NCBI GenBank assembly: GCA_028281465.1 | Contig: JANQJV010000417.1 | Coordinates: forward strand, 1 to 36,483 | Source of the DNA: Azospirillaceae bacterium | GTDB lineage: Bacteria; Pseudomonadota; Alphaproteobacteria; Azospirillales; Azospirillaceae | DNA: 36,483 nt | Direction: 5' to 3' | Part shown: positions 28,105 through 36,464 of the stretch, piece after piece | How the letters are laid out: the number at the start of each line of letters is the position of its first letter | Numbering within the stretch: position 1 is the first letter of the stretch | The notes under the pieces: generated by a model | Databases searched by the model: none | The model's input: only the letters and a program-made list of their open reading frames with translations | What the model was told of the DNA's origin: nothing | Made by a program: the position numbers and the translations under genes

Positions 28105-29076
28105 TCACCCATAAAAATCCTCGATCAACGATCGCTCGTCTTCGCCGACACCGGCGAGCCAGTCGTCAACGATCGACTCGCCGAGATTTCTGAAAAACCG
28201 ATCGAGTGTGCTGGAAGGGGGCAGGACCGTCACACCGGTCTCGGTCAGACGGGCCAAGAAGGATGTGGCCAGCCGGCGGCTCTCTGTCCAGCCGCGCACA
28301 CTGGCGGCCTCGGCCGCTTTGAGCACGTCGTCGCGCAAGGGATCGGGCAGAGCGCGCCAGGCATCCAGGTTGACCAGGGTGGCGTTCTTGGGAATCCACG
28401 CGTCGAGCCGGTAGAAGTGATCGGCATGCTCCAAGATGCGCGTCTCAGGCCCGATGGCTACGGATCCAAAAAGTCCGTGAACCCGGCCGGAAGCCAAAGC
28501 GTCAGGCAAGGACGGCCACGCGATATCGACAGATTCCATACCAGCGCTGGCAGCCAAGGTGTTTGCCATGGCACCATAGGCCCATACCGGCCGGCCGGCC
28601 AGGTCGGCCGGCTTGCGGATCGGACCAGAGACGAATAGGCCCTGGGGTGGCCACGGCACCCAGAAAAGCAACTTGAGGTTCATTTCGGTGAGCCGGCGTT
28701 CGATCGACGGACGTACACGATTGGCCAAGACCTGCGCATCGTCATAACCGGTCACGAGGTAAGGCAGCGTATCGATCAGAAACAACGGATCGTCGAATCC
28801 AAGATCGGCCAGAGGTAGTTCACCCATTGCGATCTCGCCGGACCGTACAGCCTGGGGCAAGGATGGCTTGGGGCGGAGGGATGGGTCGGTGATGACGGTA
28901 ATGTCCAGCTCACCGGCTGTGAGTTCCCGTACGTCATCGGCGAACGCAATCAGGTTGAGCGAATGGAAGGTGCCATGCGAGCAGCTTGCCGGCAGCGTCC
29001 ATATGATCTCCGCGTTCGCCACGCTGGACCAAACCCCCAGCGTCCCGAGGAGACCCAGTGCCAATCCCCTGATCAT
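28105..29076 (-). CDS. DctP-type TRAP solute-binding protein
   Basis: A 323-residue periplasmic binding protein of the TRAP DctP family. A signal peptide covers residues 1-22 (IRGLALGLLGTLGVW, cleavage near ANA). The core includes TLPASCSHGTFHSLNLIAFADDV, then VRSGEIAMGELPLADLGFDDPLFLIDTLPYLV and PADLAGRPVWAYGAMANTLAASAGMESVDIAWPSLPDALASGRVHGLFGS, matching the usual domain order. DctP proteins deliver carboxylates or similar ligands to DctQ/DctM; neither is present here. The ATG at 29076 has GGGAGA upstream, and 12 extra upstream codons are possible but not signal-like. It is on the same strand as the SLBB gene but 522 bases apart. Ligand unknown. Confidence 0.88.
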   Translation of the reverse strand: MIRGLALGLLGTLGVWSSVANAEIIWTLPASCSHGTFHSLNLIAFADDVRELTAGELDITVITDPSLRPKPSLPQAVRSGEIAMGELPLADLGFDDPLFLIDTLPYLVTGYDDAQVLANRVRPSIERRLTEMNLKLLFWVPWPPQGLFVSGPIRKPADLAGRPVWAYGAMANTLAASAGMESVDIAWPSLPDALASGRVHGLFGSVAIGPETRILEHADHFYRLDAWIPKNATLVNLDAWRALPDPLRDDVLKAAEAASVRGWTESRRLATSFLARLTETGVTVLPPSSTLDRFFRNLGESIVDDWLAGVGEDERSLIEDFYG

Positions 29077-29513
29077 GAGAACGCTCTCCCGGCAGTTCGA
29101 GCTCCGACCCACGACGCAGCTTCGCAGTAGCTTAGCGTGATCGTTGGGAAACCGTGGGTCAAGATTCGCGTCTTGGGCCGGATCGGCAGACGACGTGGCA
29201 ACACTGCGTCACCAGCCGGAAACGGCGGGAGACTCTCTCTGGGCCCTTTGAACCGCATGGCCGCCATGAGCGTTGGCCGGGTCCAATGTACGCCGAGGGT
29301 GGAGCCACCAGGTCTGGATGCCGGCTCTCGTCAGCCAGAAGGCAGCCGACCGGCAGACACTGTGGTGCGAGGTTGGCCGCCCCATGTCCAAGCGCGCCGA
29401 CGCCGACATGGTGACTGCTATGGCGCATGCGCATTGGCCGGCGGCCTGCACATGTGTATGCGTAGTATCATGACCGAAACGGATTGAATCGGGGCAGTGG
29501 GGGCCGCAGCACG
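29077..29513. other. Divergent intergenic region, DctP-like gene and hpnN
   Basis: These 437 bases separate divergent starts and should hold two promoters. Several frames are open on both strands but have Cys/His/Arg-rich shadow composition and none resembles a known protein. Perfect palindromes GCGCATGCGC (near 29425) and CACATGTG (near 29450) lie 60-90 bases before hpnN. A decayed gene is possible but cannot be supported. Confidence 0.4.
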
Positions 29514-32114
29514 ATGACAGTCGACCGTAGGGTTGGTGCGATGTGTTCGACCGTTGTGGCGGTGAGTTGCCGGTACGCCCGCATCGTGTGCACACTCTAT
29601 TGTGCGCTCGTCCTCGTCCTGGGCTGGTTCGCTATCCGAACTATCGGCGTCGATACAAATCTGGGTAAGCTGCTTTCGCCCGATCTGCCCTGGAAACAGG
29701 CGGAACTGCGTTTCGATACCCTATTCCCGCAGTTCTCCGGTCTTCTGGTGGTTGTGGTCGACGGCGACACGCCGGAGTCGACGGAGGTGGCCGCTGCGGC
29801 CTTGGCCCAACGGCTCCGTGCCGAAAGCGGATTGTTCGAAAGCGTAGAGCGTCCGGACGATCTGCCGTTTTTTCGGCGCAATGGCCTCCTCTTCTTGTCG
29901 GAAGCGGCCGTCGTCGATGCGCTCGAAGACATCGTTGCCGCGCAACCTTTGCTCGGGTCTTTGGCGGCGGATCCGAGTCTGCGGGGGGTGTTCGACACAC
30001 TCGCCCTCGGTCTGGAGGGGGTGAAGCGGGACGAGACGGCCTTCAGTGCGTTGGCGCCCGCGCTTGAGGCTGTCGCCGACGCCGCGGAACGGGCTCTGGC
30101 CGGGCGGCCCAGACCGATGTCGTGGCAAACATTATTGAGCGATGCACCGCCGCACCCGACGGAGCTGCGACGGCTGATTCTGACGCGACCGGCACGGGAC
30201 TTTGGCCGTATCGGAGTAGGCGGCAAGGCGATGGCCGCGGTGCGCGAAGCGGCGCGCGTGCTGCAGCTCACGCCGGCAAACGGCATCACCGTGCGCATGA
30301 CCGGGCATGTGGCGATCCAGAAAGAAGAACTGGATACGCTTCGCAACGGCTCGACACTGGCGCTCTTCGTGTCACTCGGTCTGGTATCCGTGCTCCTGGT
30401 GTTGGGGTTACGTTCGGCCCGCATCATCGCGCCGATTCTCTTGACGTTGCTTGGCGGCCTGGTGGCAACCACGGCATTCGCGGCCGCCAGTGTCGGCACC
30501 CTGAATCCAATTTCGATCGCGTTTGCTGTCCTGTTTCTGGGGCTTGCGGTCGATTTCGGCATTCAGTTCGCTACTCGGACGCGACAGGAGCGCCATGGCA
30601 CCGAGGATGCAGTGCTGGCCATGCGGCGGGCAGCGGCCGGTGTGGGCGGTCCGATCGTCCTGGCAGCGGTGACCACGGCTGCAGGGTTTCTGGCCTTTCT
30701 GCCCACGGCCTACCGTGGCGTCTCCGAACTTGGTCTGATCGCCGGCGCCGGCATGGTGATCGCCGTCATCTTCAACCTGACCCTCTTACCGGCGCTGCTG
30801 GCACTGTTCCGGCCACCATCGGAACCGAGGCCGGTCGGATTTCTGTGGGCGGCACCGGCTGACCGTTGGCTGGCACGCCGGCGCCGAACCGGACTGGTGA
30901 CGGCCGGTCTTCTGACGCTGGGCGCTGGCCTGGTGCTACCGGGCTGGTCGTTCGATTTCAACCCGATGCATCTGCGCGATCCGGAGGCCGAGTCGGTGGC
31001 GACGGCGATGGATTTGGCTGCCGACCCGAACGCGACGCCATTCACCGTGGACCTGCTGACGTCGGACCTGGGCGCAGCCAGCGCATTGGCTGAACGTCTC
31101 AGACGCCGCGATGAGATCGGGCGCGTCATCAGTCTGGATAGTTTTGTTCCTGCCGATCAGGGGCTCAAGCTTGCCATGATCGAAGAGGTGGCATTTCTGC
31201 TTGATCCGACATTGAATCCGTTCGAGGTCCGACCGTCGCCTTCCGTGGCTGAGGAATTGGCAGCGATCGAGTCCGGCCTCGACCGCCTGCGTGGCTTCCC
31301 GGGCGAACCGGCAGCACGTCATCTCGCGACGGCGTTATCTGCGGTGATGGCGCGGGGCGAAGCAATCTTGCCGGACCTGAGCCAGGCGCTGCTGGCCAAT
31401 TTGCCGCTGACCTTAGATCGACTGCGCACAGTTTTAACGGCGCAACCCGTCGGCATCGACGATTTGCCGGCCACTTTGGTCGAGGATTGGGTGAGCGGCG
31501 ATGGGCAAGCGCGTGTGCTCGCCCTGCCGGCTGGAGACCCAAACGACAACGCGGTTTTGGCCAGCTTTGTGGCGGCCGTTGAAGCGGAAAGAGGTGTGGC
31601 TCCGGCCACCGGCACGGCGGTGACCATCATCCGGTCAGCCGAGACAATTCTGGCGGCGTTTGCCCAAGCCGGTGCCATCGCGCTCGGCATGATCTTCGTG
31701 ATCCTGCTGGCAGTGCTGCGGCGGCTACTCGATGTGCTTCGGGTTCTCCTACCCATGGCCTTGGCTGGCCTAACCACCGCAACACTCTGCGTCGTTCTGG
31801 GGTTGCCACTCAACTTTGCAAATGTGATTGCCTTACCCTTGCTCTTGGGGATAGGCGTGGCTTTCAACATTTATTTCGTACTGGCGTGGCGCGCTGGGAC
31901 GGGTGGTCATCTGCAGACGGCAACCGCGCGCGCAGTTGTGTTCAGTGCTCTGACAACCTTGGTCGCTTTTGGCAGTCTCGCCTTGTCGACGCATCCCGGG
32001 ACAGCCTCCATGGGTCTCTTGTTGGTTGTTGCGCTTGTATGCACGTTAGTGATGTCACTGTTTCTGTTGCCGGCAATTCTGGGCGCTCCGCTGCAGGCCG
32101 ACCCGCGGTCGTAA
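29514..32114 (+). CDS. hpnN: Hopanoid-type RND/MMPL transporter HpnN
   Basis: An 866-residue RND/MMPL protein with the duplicated arrangement of HpnN: helix 1 (VCTLYCALVLVLGWFAI), a ~240-residue periplasmic domain starting VDTNLGKLLSPDLPW, five helices including FVSLGLVSVLLVLGL and ISIAFAVLFLGLAVDFGIQFATR, a second periplasmic domain (FDFNPMHLRDPEAES), and a final helix bundle from AGAIALGMIFVILLAVL to LLLVVALVCTLVMSLFLLPAIL. HpnN proteins move hopanoids from inner to outer membrane. The ATG at 29514 is preceded by GTGGGGG; TTG 29484 and ATG 29541 are alternatives. No other hopanoid biosynthesis gene is in the window. mlaA follows after 121 bases. Confidence 0.85.
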   Translation: MTVDRRVGAMCSTVVAVSCRYARIVCTLYCALVLVLGWFAIRTIGVDTNLGKLLSPDLPWKQAELRFDTLFPQFSGLLVVVVDGDTPESTEVAAAALAQRLRAESGLFESVERPDDLPFFRRNGLLFLSEAAVVDALEDIVAAQPLLGSLAADPSLRGVFDTLALGLEGVKRDETAFSALAPALEAVADAAERALAGRPRPMSWQTLLSDAPPHPTELRRLILTRPARDFGRIGVGGKAMAAVREAARVLQLTPANGITVRMTGHVAIQKEELDTLRNGSTLALFVSLGLVSVLLVLGLRSARIIAPILLTLLGGLVATTAFAAASVGTLNPISIAFAVLFLGLAVDFGIQFATRTRQERHGTEDAVLAMRRAAAGVGGPIVLAAVTTAAGFLAFLPTAYRGVSELGLIAGAGMVIAVIFNLTLLPALLALFRPPSEPRPVGFLWAAPADRWLARRRRTGLVTAGLLTLGAGLVLPGWSFDFNPMHLRDPEAESVATAMDLAADPNATPFTVDLLTSDLGAASALAERLRRRDEIGRVISLDSFVPADQGLKLAMIEEVAFLLDPTLNPFEVRPSPSVAEELAAIESGLDRLRGFPGEPAARHLATALSAVMARGEAILPDLSQALLANLPLTLDRLRTVLTAQPVGIDDLPATLVEDWVSGDGQARVLALPAGDPNDNAVLASFVAAVEAERGVAPATGTAVTIIRSAETILAAFAQAGAIALGMIFVILLAVLRRLLDVLRVLLPMALAGLTTATLCVVLGLPLNFANVIALPLLLGIGVAFNIYFVLAWRAGTGGHLQTATARAVVFSALTTLVAFGSLALSTHPGTASMGLLLVVALVCTLVMSLFLLPAILGAPLQADPRS

Positions 32115-32235
32115 TGCGATGGATTGTTGCGACCAAGCAACGGCATCGGAGCGCGGTCTTACGATGGCTTGACACTGCTCTGCGATTCTGCAAGCTATCG
32201 CCGCGGTCATCCATGTCCCAACCTCCTAGCGGCGA

Positions 32236-33036
32236 ATGGCTGAGATGGGTAAAATCAAGACGTTCAAGACCTTTCAACATGGGCGAATGCTCGCCATTGG
32301 CTGCGTCGCACTGGGTGTGTTGGCTGTGTCCGGTTGTGCCACCCCCCCGGAAGATCCGGAGGCGATGGCGGAATTCCAGCGGATCAATGATCCGCTAGAA
32401 CCCACCAACCGATACATATTCGGTGTTAATCAGCTTCTGGACTTCATGGTGCTCGGGCCGGTGGCAGACACCTATCGGACTGTCGTGCCGGAGGAAGGGC
32501 AGAAGCGGGTGAGCAATGTGCTTAACAACATGGGGGAGCCGCTCACTGCTGTGAACACCCTGCTGCAGGGGCGCGCCGAGGATACCGGCGTCACGTTGGC
32601 GCGCTTCGTCATTAACTCGACGATCGGACTGGCCGGCATCTTCGATGTCGCGACGGAGTTCGGTCTGGAAGAGAAACGGGCGGATTTCGGACAAACTCTG
32701 TATACATTTGGGTTTGAAGAACCCGGACCGTATCTGGTGATGCCGGTCTTCGGCCCCTCCAATCCGCGCGACGCCGTTGGTTTCGGTGTCGACTCGTTCA
32801 TGGATCCAACCGGATTGGCGTTCTCGACCAATGGGTTAGAAGCCGTTAACTATGGCCGGGCGGGCGGCTCGGGTGTCTCCCAGCGCGCCGAGGTGCATGA
32901 CCAGCTCGACAGTCTGAGGCGCACCTCGATCGATTTCTACGCCCAGCTACGCAGCATCTCACGGCAAAGACGGCAGGCGCAGTTGAGCGGAGAACGCACG
33001 CCTGATTTTGAATATGATATCTATTCGTCCGACTGA
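32236..33036 (+). CDS. mlaA: MlaA (VacJ) family outer-membrane lipoprotein
   Basis: A 266-residue MlaA/VacJ lipoprotein that normally forms a channel removing phospholipids from the outer leaflet of the outer membrane. The lipoprotein signal ends LAVSGC with the acylated cysteine at residue 34. The family core is clear: FQRINDPLEPTNRYIFGVNQ, then VVPEEGQKRVSNVLNNMGEP, FVINSTIGLAGIFDVA and FGQTLYTFGFEEPGPYLVMPVFGPSNPRDAVG. The C-terminus ends in a basic stretch and a YDIYSSD tail. ATG 32236 is used; ATG 32245 is an alternative and neither has a strong ribosome binding site. It follows hpnN in the same direction, with a rho-independent-type hairpin about 60 bases downstream. Confidence 0.95.
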   Translation: MAEMGKIKTFKTFQHGRMLAIGCVALGVLAVSGCATPPEDPEAMAEFQRINDPLEPTNRYIFGVNQLLDFMVLGPVADTYRTVVPEEGQKRVSNVLNNMGEPLTAVNTLLQGRAEDTGVTLARFVINSTIGLAGIFDVATEFGLEEKRADFGQTLYTFGFEEPGPYLVMPVFGPSNPRDAVGFGVDSFMDPTGLAFSTNGLEAVNYGRAGGSGVSQRAEVHDQLDSLRRTSIDFYAQLRSISRQRRQAQLSGERTPDFEYDIYSSD

Positions 33037-33098
33037 TGTCTGCGGTCTGGCCGATAGGTCCTGTGGTCGGCAATGACGGAATAGGCCGGTGATAGACG

Positions 33099-33125
33099 CG
33101 GCCCGTCCTTGGGATCGGGCCGTTT
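33099..33125 (+). terminator. Intrinsic terminator candidate after mlaA
   Basis: CGGCCCG (33099-33105) pairs perfectly with CGGGCCG (33116-33122) around a 10-base loop and is followed by TTT at 33123-33125. It lies 63 bases past the mlaA stop and just before the convergent exported-protein gene. The T-run is short but the stem is all G/C. Confidence 0.55.
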
Positions 33126-33143
33126 CCGTCTGTTGACCGCGAT

Positions 33144-33542
33144 TTAGAGTTTGCGTACCGAGCTGACGAAGTAACCGCGGCAGGGCGCAGAGGCATAGGT
33201 CGTGCGCGCATCGGTCACGGCCGTGAGTTCCACATGCCAGACTTGTCCATCACGGGCAGAAATGGTCAGTACATTGGACCGTGCCAGGAAACTGATCAGA
33301 TGCTTGCCCCGCCGGATACACGGCACCTTGTGTGAGAAAAGATCGGCCGGGACAGTGACGCGATCCTCTCCAAGATCGATCGACAAGGGCCTGGCCCACA
33401 CACAGTTATCTCGTGATAAGCGCCCATTCGTGGCGATGTGCCCGCCTGGAACCATCGGCGACAGGCTCGACCAGGCGAGAGGAGCCAAGAGCAGGGGCAA
33501 GGCGATCAAGGAAAGGGCAATGGTGACGCGCTGGTTCGGCAT
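33144..33542 (-). CDS. Small exported or membrane-anchored protein, unknown
   Basis: A 132-residue protein that I do not recognise. The N-terminus is a classic export signal or single anchor (RVTIALSLIALPLLLAPLAW, residues 5-24). The rest is a compact soluble domain with three cysteines (C47 in RDNCVW, one in HKVPCIRR and one in SAPCRGYF) and beta-strand-like segments such as VWHVELTAVTD. Third codon positions are G/C-biased and the composition is protein-like. The ATG at 33542 has GGAAGG upstream at a rather long spacing. It is convergent with mlaA and divergent from irr, and is probably monocistronic. Confidence 0.68.
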   Translation of the reverse strand: MPNQRVTIALSLIALPLLLAPLAWSSLSPMVPGGHIATNGRLSRDNCVWARPLSIDLGEDRVTVPADLFSHKVPCIRRGKHLISFLARSNVLTISARDGQVWHVELTAVTDARTTYASAPCRGYFVSSVRKL

Positions 33543-33693
33543 GGCAGCGGTGCGACCTTCCTCGCCCCCGCATCGTTGATTAGAAACCTTGTGATCATGC
33601 GATTCTCTAGGCCAGGGGCCCAGAGGCGAAATGTCGCTGGTGGGTCATCGACCGACTTCCGCCCCGAATTGACGATGACCGCAGAGTTCCGCA

Positions 33694-33723
33694 TTGCATT
33701 GCGGCAAAAACGCGCCGTATTCT
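33694..33723 (+). promoter_or_regulatory. Candidate promoter of irr
   Basis: TTGCAT at 33694-33699 and TATTCT at 33718-33723 are separated by 18 bases and would start transcription about 30 bases before the irr ATG. The region is markedly AT-rich from 33715 to 33752. The same TTGCAT -35 with an 18-base spacer is proposed at 8445. Confidence 0.4.
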
Positions 33724-33762
33724 TTAGTTGGTTTTTGTCGAATAAAAATCTGAGGGGTGGCG

Positions 33763-34212
33763 ATGGTGAGCGAGCGGCCATTCCGAGAGTCTTTGACGCG
33801 ATTAACCGGTGCCGGGCTGCGTCCGACCAGGCAAAGACTCGCATTGGCCCGTCTGTTGTTCGACGGCCGACACCGGCATGTCACGGCGGAGCAGTTGTAT
33901 GGCGAGGCCATGGCGGCTGGGATCGCGGTATCTCTGGCGACCGTTTACAACACTTTGCATCAGTTGACGAAAGTCAAGTTGCTGCGCGAAGTCGTGGTGG
34001 AGCCTGGCCGATGGTACTTCGATACCAACACCGAGGCGCACCACCATTTCTTCAACGAAGGCTCGGGCGAACTGACCGACATCCCGGGTGAGTGCATCCA
34101 GGTTGGCTACCTTCCTCCCGCACCGCCGGGGACCCGGGTGGCACAAGTCGAAGTGGTGGTGCGGCTGGTTGATGCCAGGTCCCAGACCGACACCGACCTG
34201 GAGCTGGGATGA
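33763..34212 (+). CDS. irr: Fur-family iron response regulator Irr
   Basis: A 149-residue Fur-superfamily protein. The winged helix is at about residues 10-78: GLRPTRQRLALARLLF, then HVTAEQLYGEA and the recognition helix VSLATVYNTLHQL. The dimerisation domain has WYFDTNTEAHHHFFNE with the His triplet at 93-95, the Irr signature. The paired CxxC zinc cysteines of Fur and Zur are missing, which also fits Irr. The N-terminal haem regulatory motif of Bradyrhizobium Irr is absent, as in many relatives. Irr represses iron-consuming pathways and activates uptake under iron limitation. The ATG at 33763 has GAGGGG upstream. The rubrerythrin and Fe-S genes that follow are plausible targets. Confidence 0.93.
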   Translation: MVSERPFRESLTRLTGAGLRPTRQRLALARLLFDGRHRHVTAEQLYGEAMAAGIAVSLATVYNTLHQLTKVKLLREVVVEPGRWYFDTNTEAHHHFFNEGSGELTDIPGECIQVGYLPPAPPGTRVAQVEVVVRLVDARSQTDTDLELG

Positions 34213-34259
34213 GGGAGAGAGCGGGGCTGTCTACCGCGTCACCACCGTATTAAGCGACC

Positions 34260-34300
34260 GCACTGCAAACCAGGCATCGCATCCTGGCACGCAGTGCTTT
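34260..34300 (+). terminator. Two-tier hairpin after irr
   Basis: GCACTGC (34260-34266) pairs with GCAGTGC (34291-34297), enclosing a symmetric 3-base internal loop and an inner stem CCAGG/CCTGG (34270-34274/34283-34287). TTT follows at 34298. It lies about 48 bases past the irr stop and upstream of the rubrerythrin promoter candidate. A terminator is likely but the T-run is short. Confidence 0.5.
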
Positions 34301-34319
34301 GCTCTATTGCGGGCCCAAA

Positions 34320-34349
34320 TTGACTTTTGCGCTGCAGCAGTGCCATAAC
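34320..34349 (+). promoter_or_regulatory. Candidate promoter of the rubrerythrin gene
   Basis: TTGACT at 34320-34325 is five-sixths of the -35 consensus, with CATAAC at 34344-34349 after an 18-base spacer. A leader of about 60 bases would precede the ATG at 34415. The -10 is weak, so activation by another factor is possible. Confidence 0.4.
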
Positions 34350-34414
34350 CTGCAGGTGCTGGCTCGCGTTTGCCCCACGCCCGGCTCGCGCGGGTCCGTG
34401 AGGAGGAAGCTTCC

Positions 34415-34834
34415 ATGGCATCTTTAAAGGGCACAAAGACCGAGGAAAACCTGAAGTACGCATTTGCCGGCGAGAGCCAGGCCAATCGCCGCTATCTGTA
34501 TTTCGCCCAGAAGGCAGATATTGAAGGCTTCAATGACGTGGCGGCCGTCTTTCGCTCGACCGCAGAAGGCGAATCCGACCATGCGCACGGTCACCTGCAG
34601 TTTCTGGAAGAAGTGGGTGATCCCGCCACCGGCGAACCGATCGGTGATACGCCGAGCAACCTGAAGGCCGCCATCGCAAGCGAAACGCACGAGTACACGG
34701 ACATGTACCCGGGTATGGCACGGACGGCACGAGACGAAGGTTTCGACGAGATCGCAGACTGGTTCGAGACACTGGCAAAGGCCGAGAAATCCCATGCTGG
34801 TCGTTTCCAGAAAGCTCTCGAAACCATGGCTTGA
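34415..34834 (+). CDS. Rubrerythrin without rubredoxin domain
   Basis: A 139-residue ferritin-like diiron protein. Ligand motifs are intact: E20 in [17 protein letters not shown]53xxH56 in [11 protein letters not shown]90/E93 in [12 protein letters not shown] and E124xxH127 in AEKSHAGRF. Rubrerythrins reduce hydrogen peroxide at the diiron site; the usual C-terminal rubredoxin domain of ~40 residues is missing, so an external electron donor is needed. The ATG at 34415 has GAGGAGG about 8 bases upstream. The Fe-S protein gene that follows after 209 bases could encode part of that electron supply; this pairing recurs in Alphaproteobacteria from memory. The upstream neighbour is irr. Confidence 0.95.
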   Translation: MASLKGTKTEENLKYAFAGESQANRRYLYFAQKADIEGFNDVAAVFRSTAEGESDHAHGHLQFLEEVGDPATGEPIGDTPSNLKAAIASETHEYTDMYPGMARTARDEGFDEIADWFETLAKAEKSHAGRFQKALETMA

Positions 34835-35043
34835 CCGACTGCAGAACACCGCCTGTCCCGCATGGATTGGGGCCTTGGCGCCTGGGGTTCCACCGTTGTC
34901 AGATTTGTCGTCGTCCGCGCCAACCACCTCCGACCGTGGCCGGCGGGCGCGCGATGGCACACCCATCCTGCTGTTGCGCCGGCCATCCTGTCGTGGCTGG
35001 CGGTCCGCCCGGTTCGTTTTGCTGTGCGACGGAGCTCTAAGTC

Positions 35044-36396
35044 ATGCGCGAAGGCAGCCTGCAAGCCCCCACCCGCAATCCGATCCCCTGGCAGCAGGCC
35101 GATTACTACGACGAAGAAATTCTGGACGCGGAGATGCGGCGGATCTTCGGTGTCTGCCATGGCTGCCGTCGCTGTGTCAGTCTGTGCGACAGTTTTCCGC
35201 GCCTGTTCGATATGATCGACGAAACCGCCAGTGGCGAACTGCCTGAGGTGACATCGGACAAATTCGAGTCCGTCGTCGAAGCCTGTACGCTTTGTCACAT
35301 GTGTTACATCACCCAATGTCCGTACGTGCCACCGCACATCTTCAACGTTGATTTTCCGCATCTCATGCTGCGCTACCGAGCTGTGCAGCACAAATCCGGC
35401 AAGACCGCTCGCAGCCGGGCTTTGCTGAGCGACACTGACCGGATCGCGTCTATGGCGGGCCCCGTGGCGGCTCTTGCCAACTGGGCCACCGACACCCGCA
35501 ATGACCTGACCCGACCGCTTCTGGAAAAGGGCGCCGGTGTGCACCGTGAGGCGGTGTTGCCGCGCTTCCATGGCAAGACTTTGGTGCACCGCGCGCGCAA
35601 GGAGCGCGTGTTTATCGACGCTACAGCGCCAGCCTATGGGCGCAAGTCCGTCCTTTATGCCACCTGTTTCGTGAACCACAACGATCCACCGGTGGGTGAG
35701 GCGGCACGCAGGGTGCTGGCCGCCAACGGGGTCGAAACCGAAGTGATCTATCCTGGGTGTTGCAGCATGCCACATTTGGAGCATGGTGACTTGGCCCGGG
35801 TTAGTGACGCCGCGGGACGCGTCGCCAGAGCCCTGGAACCGTGGATCGATCTCGGCTATGCGGTTCTCGCTTTGACGCCCGGCTGTGCCTTGATGCTGAA
35901 GGACCAATGGCCATTGATCGTGCCCGATCAGGCGGAATACCGTGCCGCCGTGACCAAGCTGGCTGCCGCAACCCACGATCTGAGCGAATACATCGTCGAC
36001 ATCGCCCGCACAGAAGGGCTTGCCTCCGGTTTGCGACCAGTCCCGGGCGGCGTGACGTTACACATCGCCTGCCACGCCCGGGCCCAGAATATGGGCCAAA
36101 AGGCGGCGGAACTCTTGCGTCTGATCCCGGGTCAAGACGTGACGGTGATCGAGCGCTGTTCCGGCCACGGCGGGTCGTGGGGTGTTCGCGAGGATTGTTT
36201 CGACATGGGCCTCAAGGTTGGCGAACCGTTGGCGCGCCAAGCGCTATCGGCGGAGACGGTCTATGTTGTCTCCGAGTGCCCACGCGCCGGTCCGCATATT
36301 GTGCAGGGCATGCAGCGGCTCGACGCCCGCAAGGCGCAGACGGTGACCGTGCGCCACCCGGTGCAAATCCTCGCTGCAGCCTATGGTTTGGCATAG
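35044..36396 (+). CDS. GlpC/heterodisulfide-reductase-like Fe-S protein
   Basis: A 450-residue protein with two N-terminal [4Fe-4S] motifs: CX2CX2CX3C at residues 38, 41, 44 and 48, and CX2CX2CX4CP at 81, 84, 87 and 92. Two CCG-type domains follow: the first around [12 protein letters not shown] and [12 protein letters not shown], the second around [12 protein letters not shown] and [11 protein letters not shown]. This is the layout of GlpC and HdrD-type electron-transfer subunits. No glycerol-3-phosphate dehydrogenase genes are near, so it is not a genuine glpC. Its rubrerythrin neighbour suggests a peroxide or redox role. In the first cluster the fourth cysteine is followed by D rather than P, as in this subgroup. 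ATG 35044 has GGAG 9 bases upstream. Confidence 0.9.
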   Translation: MREGSLQAPTRNPIPWQQADYYDEEILDAEMRRIFGVCHGCRRCVSLCDSFPRLFDMIDETASGELPEVTSDKFESVVEACTLCHMCYITQCPYVPPHIFNVDFPHLMLRYRAVQHKSGKTARSRALLSDTDRIASMAGPVAALANWATDTRNDLTRPLLEKGAGVHREAVLPRFHGKTLVHRARKERVFIDATAPAYGRKSVLYATCFVNHNDPPVGEAARRVLAANGVETEVIYPGCCSMPHLEHGDLARVSDAAGRVARALEPWIDLGYAVLALTPGCALMLKDQWPLIVPDQAEYRAAVTKLAAATHDLSEYIVDIARTEGLASGLRPVPGGVTLHIACHARAQNMGQKAAELLRLIPGQDVTVIERCSGHGGSWGVREDCFDMGLKVGEPLARQALSAETVYVVSECPRAGPHIVQGMQRLDARKAQTVTVRHPVQILAAAYGLA

Positions 36397-36415
36397 ACCA
36401 TTGCCCCGACACACT

Positions 36416-36464
36416 GACCGGTCCTCGGGCCGCCCTGTTTCGGGGCGCCGGCATCCCTGCCGGC
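36416..36464. repeat. Dispersed palindromic intergenic element, copy B
   Basis: The core 36416-36453 matches 28004-28041 at 37 of 38 bases. It ends in a perfect 7-bp hairpin GCCGGCA (36447-36453)/TGCCGGC (36458-36464) with loop TCCC, the reverse complement of the GGGA loop in copy A. It starts 20 bases after the stop of the Fe-S protein gene. Further G/C-rich palindromic sequence continues to the window edge. Confidence 0.65.

Noticed and set aside
29137..29487. 116-codon plus-strand frame in the DctP-hpnN gap
   Set aside because: Cys/Arg/Gly-rich shadow-like composition, competing frames on both strands, no recognisable family.
34794..35246. Plus-strand frames between the rubrerythrin and Fe-S protein genes
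   Set aside because: Start inside the rubrerythrin gene or run through the Fe-S gene in the wrong frame; Arg/Pro/Ser-rich, no ribosome binding site. Treated as a 209-base intergenic gap.
34591..35976. 461-codon minus-strand open frame opposite rubrerythrin and Fe-S genes
   Set aside because: Overlaps two certain genes on the other strand and lacks any motif.
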